Below are positions 28,901 to 39,728 of a DNA stretch of 64,000 nt, piece by piece. Below the pieces are notes generated by a model, which saw nothing but the letters and a program-made list of their open reading frames with translations, made no database searches and was not told the origin of the DNA. The first letter of the stretch is position 1; the number at the start of each line of letters is the position of its first letter. The DNA lies in contig LOEV01000075.1 of the NCBI GenBank assembly GCA_001516065.1, positions 19,051 to 83,050 on the forward strand, written 5' to 3'. The translations under genes were made by a program, and so were the position numbers. The DNA comes from Alphaproteobacteria bacterium BRH_c36. Lineage in GTDB: Bacteria > Pseudomonadota > Alphaproteobacteria > Rhizobiales > Hyphomicrobiaceae.

Positions 28901-29473
28901 TTTTCAACGACAGAGCACAAGAGCGGCACCGCTGAGGCAATTAATTGCCAGAACGCGTCCTGGACCTGCTTCCATCGCAAGATCGCGATTTGACCCAGAT
29001 CCTCCCCTAACCCGGCCGTAGTCGTGTCCGCAGCTCATCAGGTTGCGTGAGCCCTGCCGTTACGGGTAATCGTCTCCGTCGGGCCATATTGAGTCATCAC
29101 ACCATGATCTCCCCGCAGACTTGGCCATCGAAACTTGATCCCAGAAGCTGCCATCGATCGATCTCGGCTTGACCGGGCCGAAACGGCGCCCGAAAATGTC
29201 GGTAATCGGTGGTAGTCCGGTCGTCAACATTTCGGGCTGAAGTGCACCGCCGAGTTCGCGTTGCCGGGAGCAATCCGCATGGCGGCCGCTGCACCCTGAA
29301 AGCAGAAAGTCAGCGCACGACGCGAATGACCCACTACGGACTCTGTGCTCGTGCGCAACACTCATGTGGCAGATGGAGTCGCGTGCGGGTAGCCTCGACT
29401 TTGCAGCGCACAATTCTCCCGGGTCAGCCGCCCGCATGGTTCTCGTCAGCTTTACCTCCGAGACGGTTTTCGT

Positions 29474-31399
29474 GTGCGCCGGGAGACCGGCAAGAAGTAG
29501 GAGGTGCAAGTCCTCTGCAGTGAAGGATTAGCGAACCACACTGGCCCCGAGTCATGCGCAGGCGTCCGTGAGGGCGGCGGCGAAGCGTTGACAGGGGAGT
29601 GCATAGGCCAGCCATGGAGCCGCGAAATGGTCTTTTCCCGGGTGCCGACGCCGTACGAAAGTCGGAAGGCAACACAGATGGGCGCGTCAATCGCGAGTGC
29701 CCGGCTGACCCGGTGCGGTCAGAGACCCTGGCATGTGCAGACGCTTCTTGTGCGGGAACCGGGAGATCTCGCGCGTCGGTCGGCGGCGCCCTCACGGGTG
29801 TCGGCCGGCCCGCATCGGGAAGGCAGGTGCCGAAGCCGATGATGAACGACCGCGAGAAGTCACACTCCGCCATAGTAGCTGCGAAGCCGACGAACAACGC
29901 CGCGGTGTCCAAAACCGCGGCCGCGGAGCCGGTGGAGCCAAGGGCGGGGACCAAGAGGAACACGGGTGAGCAAAGCACGCACCGGACTCTGAGCCGGGCT
30001 CGCGTGACCCAGGCGCTCAGCCGTGTACGGCAAGCCGCAAGGCAACGGAAGAAGGAGAGGTTCACCTCGCTCCTCCATCACATCAGCGTCAACCTGCTCC
30101 GGGAATCGTTCCTCGCGCTCAAGCGCGATGCCGCCCCTGGCGCCGATGGCGTCACGTGGAAGGCCTACGCTGCTGATCTCGAGTGCAACCTCGTCGATCT
30201 GCATGCACGGGTTCATCGGGGAGCCTATCGGGCGCAACCGTCTCGCCGGACGTATATTCCGAAGGCGGATGGCAAGCAGCGCCCGCTGGCGGTGGCGGCA
30301 CTCGAGGACAAGATCGTCCAGAGAGCGGCCGCCGCGGTGCTGAACTCGATCTACGAGGAGGACTTCCTCGGGTTCAGCTACGGGTTCCGGCCGGGGCGCG
30401 GACAGCACGATGCGCTGGACGCTCTTGCGGTTGGGATCACCAGTAAGAAGGTGTGCTTCATTCTCGACGCCGATGTGCGCTCGTTCTTTGATTCGGTCAG
30501 TCAGTCCTGGCTCGTCCGTTTCCTGGAGCACCGCATCGGCGACCCGCGCATCATCCGCCTGATCAGCAAGTGGCTGAAGGCGGGTGTTCTGGAGGACGGG
30601 ATCGTCACGACGAGTGAGACGGGGACGGGGCAGGGCTCGGTGATCTCGCCGTTACTGGCCAACGTCTATCTTCACTACGTGTTCGACCTCTGGGCCAATC
30701 GCTGGCGACAGCGGGAGGCCAAGGGTGACATGGTCATCGTGAGGTATGCCGACGACATCGTCGTCGGTTTCCAGCATGAGCATGAAGCTCGGCGCTTCTG
30801 GGATGCAATGCGCGGTCGTTTTGAGGAGTTCGCGCTATCGCTTCATCCGCACAAGACACGCCTCATGGAGTTTGGACGCTTCGCGGCGTACAGACGCGCA
30901 AGGCGCGGTCTTGGCAAACCGGAGACCTTCAATTTCCTGGGTTTCACCCACATATCCGGGCGCTCGCGTCGCGGCACATTCCAACTGCAGCGCCACACCC
31001 GGCGCGACCGTATGCGAGCACGGCTCAAGGAGATCAAGGAGGAGTTGCGACGGCGCATGCACCAGCCGATCCCTGTGCAAGGGCGTTGGCTGGCGCAGGT
31101 CGTCAGAGGATACTTTGCCTATCACGCCGTTCCTACGAACGCGCGCAAGATGGGCGCTTTCCGACGTCATGTGGTCCGTCTCTGGTTGCGCACGCTGCGG
31201 CGACGCAGCCAGCGCCGCGGTCTAACGTGGGACCGGATCGACCGACTGGCGGACAAGTGGCTCCCGAAACCGAAAATCCTTCACCCCTGGCCGGACCAGC
31301 GCTTCGCCGTCAGACACTCAAGGTAAGAACCGGATGCGGGAATCCCGCCCGTCCGGGTCTGTGCGGGGGGCGGCTGGCAACAGCCGTCCCTACCGCGAT
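29474..31399 (+). mobile_element. group II intron
   Basis: 5' GTGCGCC near 29474, intron-encoded RT, domain V-like AGAACCGGATGCGGGAATCCCGCCCGTCCGGGTCT, following DVI-like hairpin and 3' ...CCGCGAT; ends approximate. Confidence 0.75.
29839..31326 (+). CDS. group II intron reverse transcriptase/maturase
   Basis: RT motifs AAPGADGVTW, GFRPGRGQHDAL, GTGQGSVISPLLANVYLHYVFD, MVIVRYADDIVVGF; no C-terminal HNH domain seen. Confidence 0.92.
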   Translation: MMNDREKSHSAIVAAKPTNNAAVSKTAAAEPVEPRAGTKRNTGEQSTHRTLSRARVTQALSRVRQAARQRKKERFTSLLHHISVNLLRESFLALKRDAAPGADGVTWKAYAADLECNLVDLHARVHRGAYRAQPSRRTYIPKADGKQRPLAVAALEDKIVQRAAAAVLNSIYEEDFLGFSYGFRPGRGQHDALDALAVGITSKKVCFILDADVRSFFDSVSQSWLVRFLEHRIGDPRIIRLISKWLKAGVLEDGIVTTSETGTGQGSVISPLLANVYLHYVFDLWANRWRQREAKGDMVIVRYADDIVVGFQHEHEARRFWDAMRGRFEEFALSLHPHKTRLMEFGRFAAYRRARRGLGKPETFNFLGFTHISGRSRRGTFQLQRHTRRDRMRARLKEIKEELRRRMHQPIPVQGRWLAQVVRGYFAYHAVPTNARKMGAFRRHVVRLWLRTLRRRSQRRGLTWDRIDRLADKWLPKPKILHPWPDQRFAVRHSR

Positions 31400-31659
31400 T
31401 CTCCTTGGCGCTCCGGGCCAAAAGGGTGAATGGCGGTCTCGGCGATCTTGACGTGGCTGCTTCTCCGCTAGCTGATGCGATAGCGGACAATCGTCTTGCT
31501 GTTGCAGGTTATGCAAGAAGCACCCAGTCCGCCAACCAAGTGCTGCGGTCGTGGCTTATGGTGAATATTGTCAGTGCTGCTTCTGCTTCATCCCAGCAAC
31601 ACTTCCGAACCGTTTGAATGGCTGCACAAGTCTTGCGGCTTGACAAGCATTGGCGAACG

Positions 31660-32163
31660 ATGTCTCGTCCAGCAATGACATTCGCACCGCCACAAAGACG
31701 GTTGTATGCGACGCTGCGGCGCGTCTTGGCGAGCCTTCTGGTTTGCCTGATGCTGCCTGGCTCGATTGCTGACGCCAGTTCATTCGTGTGGTGCTTTTCA
31801 GATAGCGGGCACTTCGCCATCGAAGCATGCACCGGTCCAGTATGCCACGGGGACCAACTCGATCGCGCCAAGGGTCAATTTGGCGAGCAGGCTGAACGGG
31901 CCCGGCTCATCGAGCAACACCACGCGGATTGCGTTGACGTCAAGTTACTGCCCACTGCGGCTTTGGCCAGCGCTCGATCGGCCAACTTCGTTGGCGAAAT
32001 TCTCGATTTTGACGAGGCTGTACCGCCACATCTGGTGCCGTATAATTCACACATTACAGCGCTTCTTAATTCAGCCTCCAGTTCTAGTGCCCGGTCGACA
32101 ATCGATTGTCGGCGGACGAATCCAATCGTTCTGCTTCGGCGCGTTACCGTTCTTCGAATCTGA
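31660..32163 (+). CDS. putative secreted hypothetical protein upstream of czcC
   Basis: Signal-like RRVLASLLVCLMLPGSIADASS; co-directional with czcCBA. Confidence 0.45.
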   Translation: MSRPAMTFAPPQRRLYATLRRVLASLLVCLMLPGSIADASSFVWCFSDSGHFAIEACTGPVCHGDQLDRAKGQFGEQAERARLIEQHHADCVDVKLLPTAALASARSANFVGEILDFDEAVPPHLVPYNSHITALLNSASSSSARSTIDCRRTNPIVLLRRVTVLRI

Positions 32164-32262
32164 CACTCCCCACTCATGACGAAGTGTGTCGCATCGGCGA
32201 GAACCAGCTTAAGCTGGCCCTCCTCCGGGCGGCCTCATTACGCATGACTGGGAGAGATCACC

Positions 32263-33639
32263 TTGCCGCGAATAGATGGTCGATTTTATCTGCTGCTGGC
32301 GATGCTGTGCGGGCTGCTTAGCCTCGGCGGCTGCTCGGGCGCGATGACGGATGTTACTGGTGCAAAGGTTGCGGGGGCCGTCTACCGGGCCCCTCCTCTG
32401 GATCCGACCCGAACGTCTTCTCAGAATGAGGGGTGGCAATACGATGTGATTGCGCCAAAACTCCCCTTCGACGCCGATTTGACCCTCCGCGAAGCGATTA
32501 ACAGAGCTTTAAGATATAGCCCGGCCTTGCAGGCAGCGTCGCTGGAGGTCGAAGCCAAACTCGGAGTAGCGGCACAAGCGGCCGTTCGACCAAATCCCGT
32601 CCTATCGCTTGATGTTGAAAATTTCGGTGGCACCGGAGATCTCGGCGGGCTTAACTCCGCAGAAGGAACGTTGGCCCTCTCGCAATTGGTCGAGCTTGGC
32701 GGAAAACGCTACAGACGGCTGGCCGTTGCCAATCTGGATCGCGCCGTTTCGGTATGGGACTTCGAAGCAGCCCGCCTTCGCGTCATCCGCGAAACGGCTG
32801 AAGCTTTTATTGATGCACTCGCAATCCAGGAAGCGATCGCACGCTCGACGGAAGCGAACAGGATAGCCCGTGAACTGGAGCGGGATGTTCAGGCACGTGT
32901 CGACGCCGGTCAGGCAAACCCTATCGAGATTCAGCGTACGCGACCCATGGTCGCCAATACTCTCGTTAGGCTTGAATCGGAGCGCGCGCGGCTCGAACCG
33001 ACGAAGCGGCGGCTGGCCAGTATGTGGGGGCAGTCTCGACCTGATTTTGCGAGGGTCTCGGGGAACTTCTCACGAACGACGCGTGTGCGCTCGATCGATG
33101 CGGTCTTAGGCGAACTCGAAAGCAACCCAGACGTCGCCAGATGGAGCGATGAGATCGCCCGGCGCGATGCAGTTGTCGAGCTCGAGCTGGCGAAATCTGT
33201 GCCCGACATCACTCTTGGGGCTGGTGTCAGACGACTCAATGACACCAACGATACGGCTCTTGTCGCAAGCGCATCGTTGCCTTTGCCGATCTTCGACCGC
33301 AACTCGGGCAATATAGCAGCTGCCGAAGCGCGCCTGTCGAAGGCTGAATATGAGCGTAGCTCTTCGTTGGCCACACTGCGCGTCATGGTCCTCTCTGCCT
33401 ACGAAGATCTGGCAAGCTCAGCGGCTGAGGTGCGCGCCTTGGCCGATGATGTGGTGCCGCCAGCTCGATCAGCATATCGGGCGGTTCAAACAAGCTTCAA
33501 GGCGGGGGCTTCCCAGCTGCTGGACGTTCTTGATGCACGACGCGTGCTGTTTGAAGCAGAACTCAATCTCATACGTGCCCAGGCCAATTTCGAGAAGGCC
33601 AAGGCTCGGATTGAGGGGCTCACGGGCCGAAAAATCTAA
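32263..33639 (+). CDS. czcC: outer-membrane efflux lipoprotein, CzcC/TolC family
   Basis: Lipobox-like LLSLGGCSG; OMF body (LREAINRALRYSPALQAASLEVEAKLG...); TTG start. Confidence 0.88.
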   Translation: MPRIDGRFYLLLAMLCGLLSLGGCSGAMTDVTGAKVAGAVYRAPPLDPTRTSSQNEGWQYDVIAPKLPFDADLTLREAINRALRYSPALQAASLEVEAKLGVAAQAAVRPNPVLSLDVENFGGTGDLGGLNSAEGTLALSQLVELGGKRYRRLAVANLDRAVSVWDFEAARLRVIRETAEAFIDALAIQEAIARSTEANRIARELERDVQARVDAGQANPIEIQRTRPMVANTLVRLESERARLEPTKRRLASMWGQSRPDFARVSGNFSRTTRVRSIDAVLGELESNPDVARWSDEIARRDAVVELELAKSVPDITLGAGVRRLNDTNDTALVASASLPLPIFDRNSGNIAAAEARLSKAEYERSSSLATLRVMVLSAYEDLASSAAEVRALADDVVPPARSAYRAVQTSFKAGASQLLDVLDARRVLFEAELNLIRAQANFEKAKARIEGLTGRKI

Positions 33640-33681
33640 TCTCAACCACTCGTAAAAAACCACTCGTAAAGGAGACCACCC

Positions 33682-33960
33682 ATGAAGATCTCGTATGCCG
33701 CCATGATGATCGCTGCAGCATCTCTCCTCATCTGCTCGCCGATCAGCTTCGCCAATGCGGCCGATGAGGCGAAAGACGAACATGGTCATGCAAGCGGCCA
33801 TAACGACAAAGATCATGAGCATAGCGAGGCCAACCACAAGAATGGCGAGGCTGCGCACCACGGCGAGGAAGAACACAAACATAAGAATGGCGATGAGTCG
33901 GCAAAGCACGAAGATCACAAGGATCACGATCACGGACATAAGGACGGTAGCCCCAAATAG
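33682..33960 (+). CDS. His-rich secreted metal-binding protein
   Basis: Signal peptide then many HxH/DHxH repeats. Confidence 0.75.
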   Translation: MKISYAAMMIAAASLLICSPISFANAADEAKDEHGHASGHNDKDHEHSEANHKNGEAAHHGEEEHKHKNGDESAKHEDHKDHDHGHKDGSPK

Positions 33961-34093
33961 GGCCTTTCCATAAGGAAGTCGAAGATGGAGCGAGAAGCGC
34001 TCCATTCGCGAAGTATCGGCTGGCAGCGATTTTCGAGAGCCTGATTGCTGTCCCGGCCGGCAAATTAAGGAAACGAACTATGGAGTTGGAGCG

Positions 34094-35734
34094 ATGGCAC
34101 TGCGCGAAATGATCGTCGGGCAAGTCATACTGGGGATTGCAGTGTTTGCCTCGGTACCGGTTCTGGCGATGCAAACAACGTCGCATTCCGAATTGCAGGC
34201 GATCATGAAACCGGCTCCAACAGGACTGGTTCCTGGACTGGCTGATGCTCGCTATTCGGGAATCTCAGGCGACGGCGCGCTTCCCCCGCGCGCCGTCCGC
34301 CGCCCTCCTATACTTACCATGTCAGAACTGAAGGCTGGTTCGAACGGCAAGTCTGCAGCCAAGAAAGGTGATCATGACGGCCACGACCACCGCGACGAAA
34401 CCGCGGGTGGCGATCACGCTGAAGATGACGGGCACGACCATGGCAAGGAAAAGGCCGGTGACAGTGCTGGGAAGCATGAAGGCCACGACCATCCCAGTGA
34501 CGGCAAAGCGGATGGCAGCAACGCCGACAATGACGGGCACGACCATGGCAAGGAAAAGGCCGGTGACAGTGCTGGGAAGCATGATGGCCATGATCACCCC
34601 CGCGAAAAGGCGGCAGGTGGGCACGCTGAGGAGGGCGACGGTCATGCACATGGCGGCGAAGGCGGCCATAGCGACGGCGTGAAACTGACGTCAGAGCAAA
34701 TGAAAGAATTTGGGGTTGACACTCAACAGGTCGAGGGCGGCGCCCTGGCCGTATCCATCATGCGACCGGCTGAGGTGCAGTACGATCTGGATCGTTTCGC
34801 TCACGTTGTTCCTCGCGTAGCCGGCATAGTGCGTTCGGTTGGTGTCAAACAGGGTGATAAAGTCGAGAAAGACGACATAGTAGCCGTACTTGAGAGCCGG
34901 GAATTAGCCGATGCAAAAGCTGGCTATTTAGCCGCCAAGGAACGATTTGCGCTGGCCAAAGACAACTTTGATCGCGAACAAACGCTTCAAAAAAAGCAGA
35001 TCACGTCTGAAAAGGCGTTCTTTGCAGCGCGTTCCGAGTTCGCGGAAACCCGAATAGCCCTGCGCTTGGCGGAGCAGAAACTGCATGCGCTCGGCGTAGA
35101 CAAAGAGCGACTAAAGCAGGTGGAAACTGAGCCCGAAACAGACCTCACCACCTACATCATGAGAGCACCGCTTGGCGGGGTGGTCGTCAATCGACATCTA
35201 GTTCTCGGCGAATCCGTCGCAACTGACCGGGAAGCCTTCGTGATCGCAGATGTCTCACAAGTCTGGATCGACATCAGTATCTATCCTAACGATCTTACAA
35301 AAGTGTCCGCCGGCCTTCCGGTTCGTATCCAGACGGAAAACGGAAACGGGATGGCGATCATAGGCAAGATTGCTCATATCACCCCGAACGTGTCGGAAGA
35401 AACACGAACTGCAAAGGCCCGCGTGGTTCTCGACAACCAGCAGATGAGATTGCGGCCAGGGATGTTCGTCAACGCTCTCATCGATATATCGACGACCGAC
35501 GTTGCCGTTCGCGTTCCCAAGTCCGCTCTTCAGAACCACGAGGGGAAAGAGGTCGTGTTCGTCTCTGAAAGCGGCAAGTTCGAGCCTCGCCCTGTAAAAC
35601 TGGGGCGCCGAAACGGTCAATTCGTGGAAGTCGTTTCTGGTCTGGCGACAGGAGAAATTATCGCCGCCGAGGGTTCTTTCGTCATCAAGTCACAGCTCTC
35701 CAAAGAGAGCTTCGGTGACGGTCACAACCATTAG
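34094..35734 (+). CDS. czcB: RND periplasmic adaptor CzcB with His-rich N-terminal repeats
   Basis: GHDHGKEKAGDSAGKHEGHDHP repeats then HlyD-type adaptor; followed by CzcA. Confidence 0.9.
   Translation: MALREMIVGQVILGIAVFASVPVLAMQTTSHSELQAIMKPAPTGLVPGLADARYSGISGDGALPPRAVRRPPILTMSELKAGSNGKSAAKKGDHDGHDHRDETAGGDHAEDDGHDHGKEKAGDSAGKHEGHDHPSDGKADGSNADNDGHDHGKEKAGDSAGKHDGHDHPREKAAGGHAEEGDGHAHGGEGGHSDGVKLTSEQMKEFGVDTQQVEGGALAVSIMRPAEVQYDLDRFAHVVPRVAGIVRSVGVKQGDKVEKDDIVAVLESRELADAKAGYLAAKERFALAKDNFDREQTLQKKQITSEKAFFAARSEFAETRIALRLAEQKLHALGVDKERLKQVETEPETDLTTYIMRAPLGGVVVNRHLVLGESVATDREAFVIADVSQVWIDISIYPNDLTKVSAGLPVRIQTENGNGMAIIGKIAHITPNVSEETRTAKARVVLDNQQMRLRPGMFVNALIDISTTDVAVRVPKSALQNHEGKEVVFVSESGKFEPRPVKLGRRNGQFVEVVSGLATGEIIAAEGSFVIKSQLSKESFGDGHNH
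34425..34584 (+). repeat. direct repeat within czcB (about 54 bp identical copies, 105 bp apart)
   Basis: ATGACGGGCACGACCATGGCAAGGAAAAGGCCGGTGACAGTGCTGGGAAGCATGA at 34425 and 34530. Confidence 0.9.
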
Positions 35735-35749
35735 GACGGATATCTATCG

Positions 35750-38700
35750 ATGCGGACTTTTCTCGAAGGTCTTTTGAGACAACGGTTGCTGGTTTGCGTG
35801 CTGGCGTTGGGCGTACTAGCAGCTGGACTCCAGAGCTACAGGGACTTGCCCGTCGACGCGTTCCCCGATGTTTCGCCGACACTCGTCCAGATCTTTACCG
35901 AAACTGAGGGGTTGGCGCCGGAGGAGGTCGAGCGCTACGTCACATATCCTGTCGAAGTCGCTATGAACGGATTGCCGGGACTAAAGGAAATTCGTTCAAT
36001 CTCGAATTTTGGGCTGTCCGTTGTCAACGTCTACTTCGATGACTCGACGGACATCTATTTCGCCCGTCAATTGGTCGGTGAACGCCTCCAACTCGCCAGA
36101 GACGACATTCCCCAAGGTTTCGGCGAGCCAGAGATGGGTCCGATCACAACGGGTCTTGGCCAAATTCTATTCTACTTCGTTGATGACACGACTGGAACAA
36201 AAAGCGGCGAAGAGGTTCGAGAGATCCAGGATTGGCTCATTAAGTTCAACCTGCAGACCGTTCCGGGAGTGACCGAGGTCCTATCATTAGGCGGTAAGGT
36301 CAAACAGTTTCATGTCAACGTACGACCTGACGCACTGTTGCGTTACAAGCTCAGCATTTCCGACATTGTGGAAGCCGTTCGCGAGAACAATGGTAACGTC
36401 GGCGCCCAGTACATCGTAAAAAACTCGGAGCAGTTTCTCGTTCGTTCCGTAGGCTTAGCTCGGAGCATACCCGACATCGAGAGCGTCGTCCTCAAGGTCG
36501 TCGATGGCGTACCCATCAAGGTTGGCGATGTCGGGACAGTGACTATCGGTGGAGAGGTCCGCCAAGGCCTTGCAACGATCAACGGCGAAGGTGAGGCCGT
36601 GGCTGGTTTGGTTCTGAAACTAATCGGAACGAATACCTCCAAAGTTATCGCCGATGTTAAAGATCGCTTGGACAAAATCAACGAGACACTGCCACCTGGC
36701 ATTAGGGTCGTTCCGTACTATGACCAGTCAAAACTCGTTCTACGCAGCGTTGCAACGGTCAACGAAGCTCTGATCCAGGGTATTGGGCTTGTCATTATTG
36801 TTCTGCTCGTCTTCATGGGAGGCTTTCGTCCAAGTATTGTTGTCGCCTTTGCCATCCCTTTCTCGATCGCTGTTGCCTTTATTCTAATGCAGGCGGTCGG
36901 CCTTTCGGCGAACCTCATGTCGTTAGGCGGCATTGCTATCGCAATCGGCATGATGGTTGATGGCGCTATTGTCGTTGTCGAAAACGTTGACCGATATATG
37001 CGCGAAAAGCACCCTTCTCTTTCGAAACATCAGCTTGTTGCGCGAGCATGTGCGGAGGTCATCCAGCCGATCGCGTTTGCAATTGCCATTATCATCGTCG
37101 TTTTTCTACCCTTGTTCACACTACAGGGCGTCGAAGGAAAAACCTTCAGACCGCTGGCCTTTACCGTCTCGCTCGCAATGCTCGGCTCACTGATCTTCGC
37201 GGTTCTGATTGCTCCCGTACTAGCGGAAATGGTTATGACGCGACCGAAACCACAAGCGTTAGGAGAAGACGTTCGCCCACAGTTTTCTGATCGTGTCGTC
37301 AACTCGCTTATTTTCGTCTACCGACCGATCATAAGCCTATTTGTCAGGTTCCGTTTTCTTGCCGTCGGCCTAGCTGGTGGTCTGCTTGCGCTTGGTTTGA
37401 TCATCTTTCCTCGTCTGGGCTCAGAATTCGTACCCCGACTGAATGAAGGGGATTTGCTGGTCCGGGTTACGATGGCGCCTTCAATCGCATTGGAGGAATC
37501 GCGAGAAGTGGTTCTGCGCTTCGAAAAGCGATTGTTGTCGCGATTTCCCGAGATTGAACGCGTAGTGAGCCGCGTTGGACGCGGCGAGGTCGGCGCCCAT
37601 GCCGATCCAGTCAACAGTGCCGAGGCCTTTGTCGGATTGAAACCCCAAGATCAATGGCCATCGCAACGAACGCCAGAAGAACTGTTTGCAGCAATGAGCG
37701 AGGCCTTCGAGGATTTTCCTGGCGCTCAGTTTAACTTCACACAACCAATTGCTGCGGCTGTCGACGAACTCCTGACTGGAACCAAAGCAGAGCTAGCGAT
37801 CAAATTGTTTGGTCCAGACCAAGAAGTCCTGCTCGCCAAAGCAGGTGAAATCGAGCGAGCGATCCGCAGCATCCCTGGTTCAGCTGATGTCCAGAAGGAT
37901 CAGGTCACAGGAACCCCACAGCTTCGCATCATTGTCGATCGCGAACAGATATCTCGACATGGCCTGAATATTGATCAAGTTCAAGCGGCCGTGCGAACCG
38001 CAATCGGTGGAGAAAAGGCTGGCCAGATTTTTGAAGGAATACGCCGCTTCGATATCCTTGTGCGTTACACGGAAGAATCGCGAGCCACGCTTGAGGCGAT
38101 CAAAGAACTCGTGATCCGTACTCCCTCCGGGGCGCTCCTACAGCTGGATCACCTCGCGAAGGTTGAGGAGATCATTGGCCCGCGACAAATCACTCGAGAA
38201 AACAATCAGCGGTTTATCACCGTACAAACAAATGTCAGAGGTCGCGATATCGGTTCGTTCGTGGCTGACGGCCAGAAACTCATCGCAGAAACTGTCGAAT
38301 TGCCATCGGGGTACTTTGTTGAATGGGGTGGTCAATTCGAACTTCAGCAGGAAGCGAACAAGCGGCTCGCGTTCGTCATTCCGATCACACTCGGCCTTGT
38401 GTTCCTACTCTTGTTCATGAACTTCGGATCCCTACGCAGCTCACTGCTCATCATGCTCAATATTCCACTTGCACTCGTCGGTGGTGTCGTTGCGCTGTGG
38501 ATGTCAGGTCTTAACCTTTCGGTTCCAGCTTCCGTCGGCTTCATTGCACTTTTTGGCATTGCCCTGGAGAACGGTATGGTCCTCGTCACCTATCTGAACT
38601 GGCTTGTCGATGAAGGTGAGGCCGTCGATGACGCGAGCGTCAAGGGCGCCTGCATGCGCTTACGCCCCGTTCTGATGACTGCCTTGACCACAGCCTTAGG

Positions 38701-38902
38701 GCTTATTCCGCTTCTGTATGCCACCGGCGCCGGTAGCGAAGTCCAAGCACCATTGGCCACCGTTGTTGTTGGCGGACTGGTGAGTTCGACGATCCTGACA
38801 CTTCTTGTCATCCCAGCTCTTTACAAGTGGTTCGTTCCCAAGCGGATCGAAGACTTGATTCCAGAAACAAGCCTGGAGCGGGGCAACGCCCCTGCAGAGT
38901 AG
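35750..38902 (+). CDS. czcA: heavy-metal efflux RND transporter CzcA family
   Basis: About 1050 aa; DLPVDAFPDVSPTLVQIFTETEGLAPEEVERYVTYPVE. Confidence 0.93.
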   Translation: MRTFLEGLLRQRLLVCVLALGVLAAGLQSYRDLPVDAFPDVSPTLVQIFTETEGLAPEEVERYVTYPVEVAMNGLPGLKEIRSISNFGLSVVNVYFDDSTDIYFARQLVGERLQLARDDIPQGFGEPEMGPITTGLGQILFYFVDDTTGTKSGEEVREIQDWLIKFNLQTVPGVTEVLSLGGKVKQFHVNVRPDALLRYKLSISDIVEAVRENNGNVGAQYIVKNSEQFLVRSVGLARSIPDIESVVLKVVDGVPIKVGDVGTVTIGGEVRQGLATINGEGEAVAGLVLKLIGTNTSKVIADVKDRLDKINETLPPGIRVVPYYDQSKLVLRSVATVNEALIQGIGLVIIVLLVFMGGFRPSIVVAFAIPFSIAVAFILMQAVGLSANLMSLGGIAIAIGMMVDGAIVVVENVDRYMREKHPSLSKHQLVARACAEVIQPIAFAIAIIIVVFLPLFTLQGVEGKTFRPLAFTVSLAMLGSLIFAVLIAPVLAEMVMTRPKPQALGEDVRPQFSDRVVNSLIFVYRPIISLFVRFRFLAVGLAGGLLALGLIIFPRLGSEFVPRLNEGDLLVRVTMAPSIALEESREVVLRFEKRLLSRFPEIERVVSRVGRGEVGAHADPVNSAEAFVGLKPQDQWPSQRTPEELFAAMSEAFEDFPGAQFNFTQPIAAAVDELLTGTKAELAIKLFGPDQEVLLAKAGEIERAIRSIPGSADVQKDQVTGTPQLRIIVDREQISRHGLNIDQVQAAVRTAIGGEKAGQIFEGIRRFDILVRYTEESRATLEAIKELVIRTPSGALLQLDHLAKVEEIIGPRQITRENNQRFITVQTNVRGRDIGSFVADGQKLIAETVELPSGYFVEWGGQFELQQEANKRLAFVIPITLGLVFLLLFMNFGSLRSSLLIMLNIPLALVGGVVALWMSGLNLSVPASVGFIALFGIALENGMVLVTYLNWLVDEGEAVDDASVKGACMRLRPVLMTALTTALGLIPLLYATGAGSEVQAPLATVVVGGLVSSTILTLLVIPALYKWFVPKRIEDLIPETSLERGNAPAE

Positions 38903-38942
38903 GAAAAACTGGCAAAACGTTTTGAACGGAGACTGGGTGCCG

Positions 38943-39728
38943 ATGCCTAGCGTCCCGACACGAATATCCGCTACTTCCGCAACTCACCCGGGGTGGGTAA
39001 AGACATCAGCACATAAACATCGACGGGCCTCTTGGACAGGTGAAAACTGGGGGCGTCTATCGAGGTTGCTAGTTGCCCTGCAAATTGGCTTGCTAATTCT
39101 CTTGCTTCCTGCCAAGCCGACCTTTGCCCGTGAACCCGCTCCGCAGAAACCGCACCTATCTGAACATCGTCACAAGCAGTGGCCGGGGACTGCAAAAGAG
39201 CACGCTGCCTACCACAGTAATATTGGCTTTCAGCTTTACACTAAGGGGGAGTATGCGGCAGCGCGCTTGGAGTTTACACGGGCAATTCGACTACACGCAA
39301 AACTATCAGGAGTTTTTTACAATCGGGGTAACGCGAATTTCCGGTTGCGTTTGTATGGCGATGCGCTTGATGATTACGAACAAGCTGTCCGGCTTAACCC
39401 CAACTTCGTAATGGCATTGGCAAATCGCGGCAACGCGCTTTCCGCGCTGGGCCGTCTGGACGAAGCCCTTGCTTCATACAAGGATGCCGCGAGGATCGAG
39501 CCGCTTAATCCCTATGTCTTATTCAATCGTGGCTTTGTCTTCGGCAAAAAGCATGACTATCAGGCCGCAATTGCTGATTTCACGAAAGTCCTCGACCTGA
39601 ATCCAAACGACGTTGATGCTCTTGTTTTGCGCGCCGCCGCTTACCAGTCGATCGGAATGAAGGACAAAGCACTCAAGGACTTTCAGAAGGCAAAATCTCT
39701 CCTGATTAGGCACCAACCTAAGCCATAA
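38943..39728 (+). CDS. TPR-repeat protein, 3' end disrupted by the IS1595 element
   Basis: TPR units (FYNRGNANFRLRLYGDALDDYEQAVRLNPN...); last codons lie inside the IS left end. Confidence 0.8.
   Translation: MPSVPTRISATSATHPGWVKTSAHKHRRASWTGENWGRLSRLLVALQIGLLILLLPAKPTFAREPAPQKPHLSEHRHKQWPGTAKEHAAYHSNIGFQLYTKGEYAAARLEFTRAIRLHAKLSGVFYNRGNANFRLRLYGDALDDYEQAVRLNPNFVMALANRGNALSALGRLDEALASYKDAARIEPLNPYVLFNRGFVFGKKHDYQAAIADFTKVLDLNPNDVDALVLRAAAYQSIGMKDKALKDFQKAKSLLIRHQPKP

Noticed and set aside
29060-29509. 149-aa minus-strand ORF upstream of the intron
   Set aside because: Overlaps the intron 5' end and lacks a recognisable domain; coding status unsupported.
34425-34584. Repeat within czcB as possible CRISPR-like array
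   Set aside because: Repeats are in frame and encode His-rich peptide units; only two copies.
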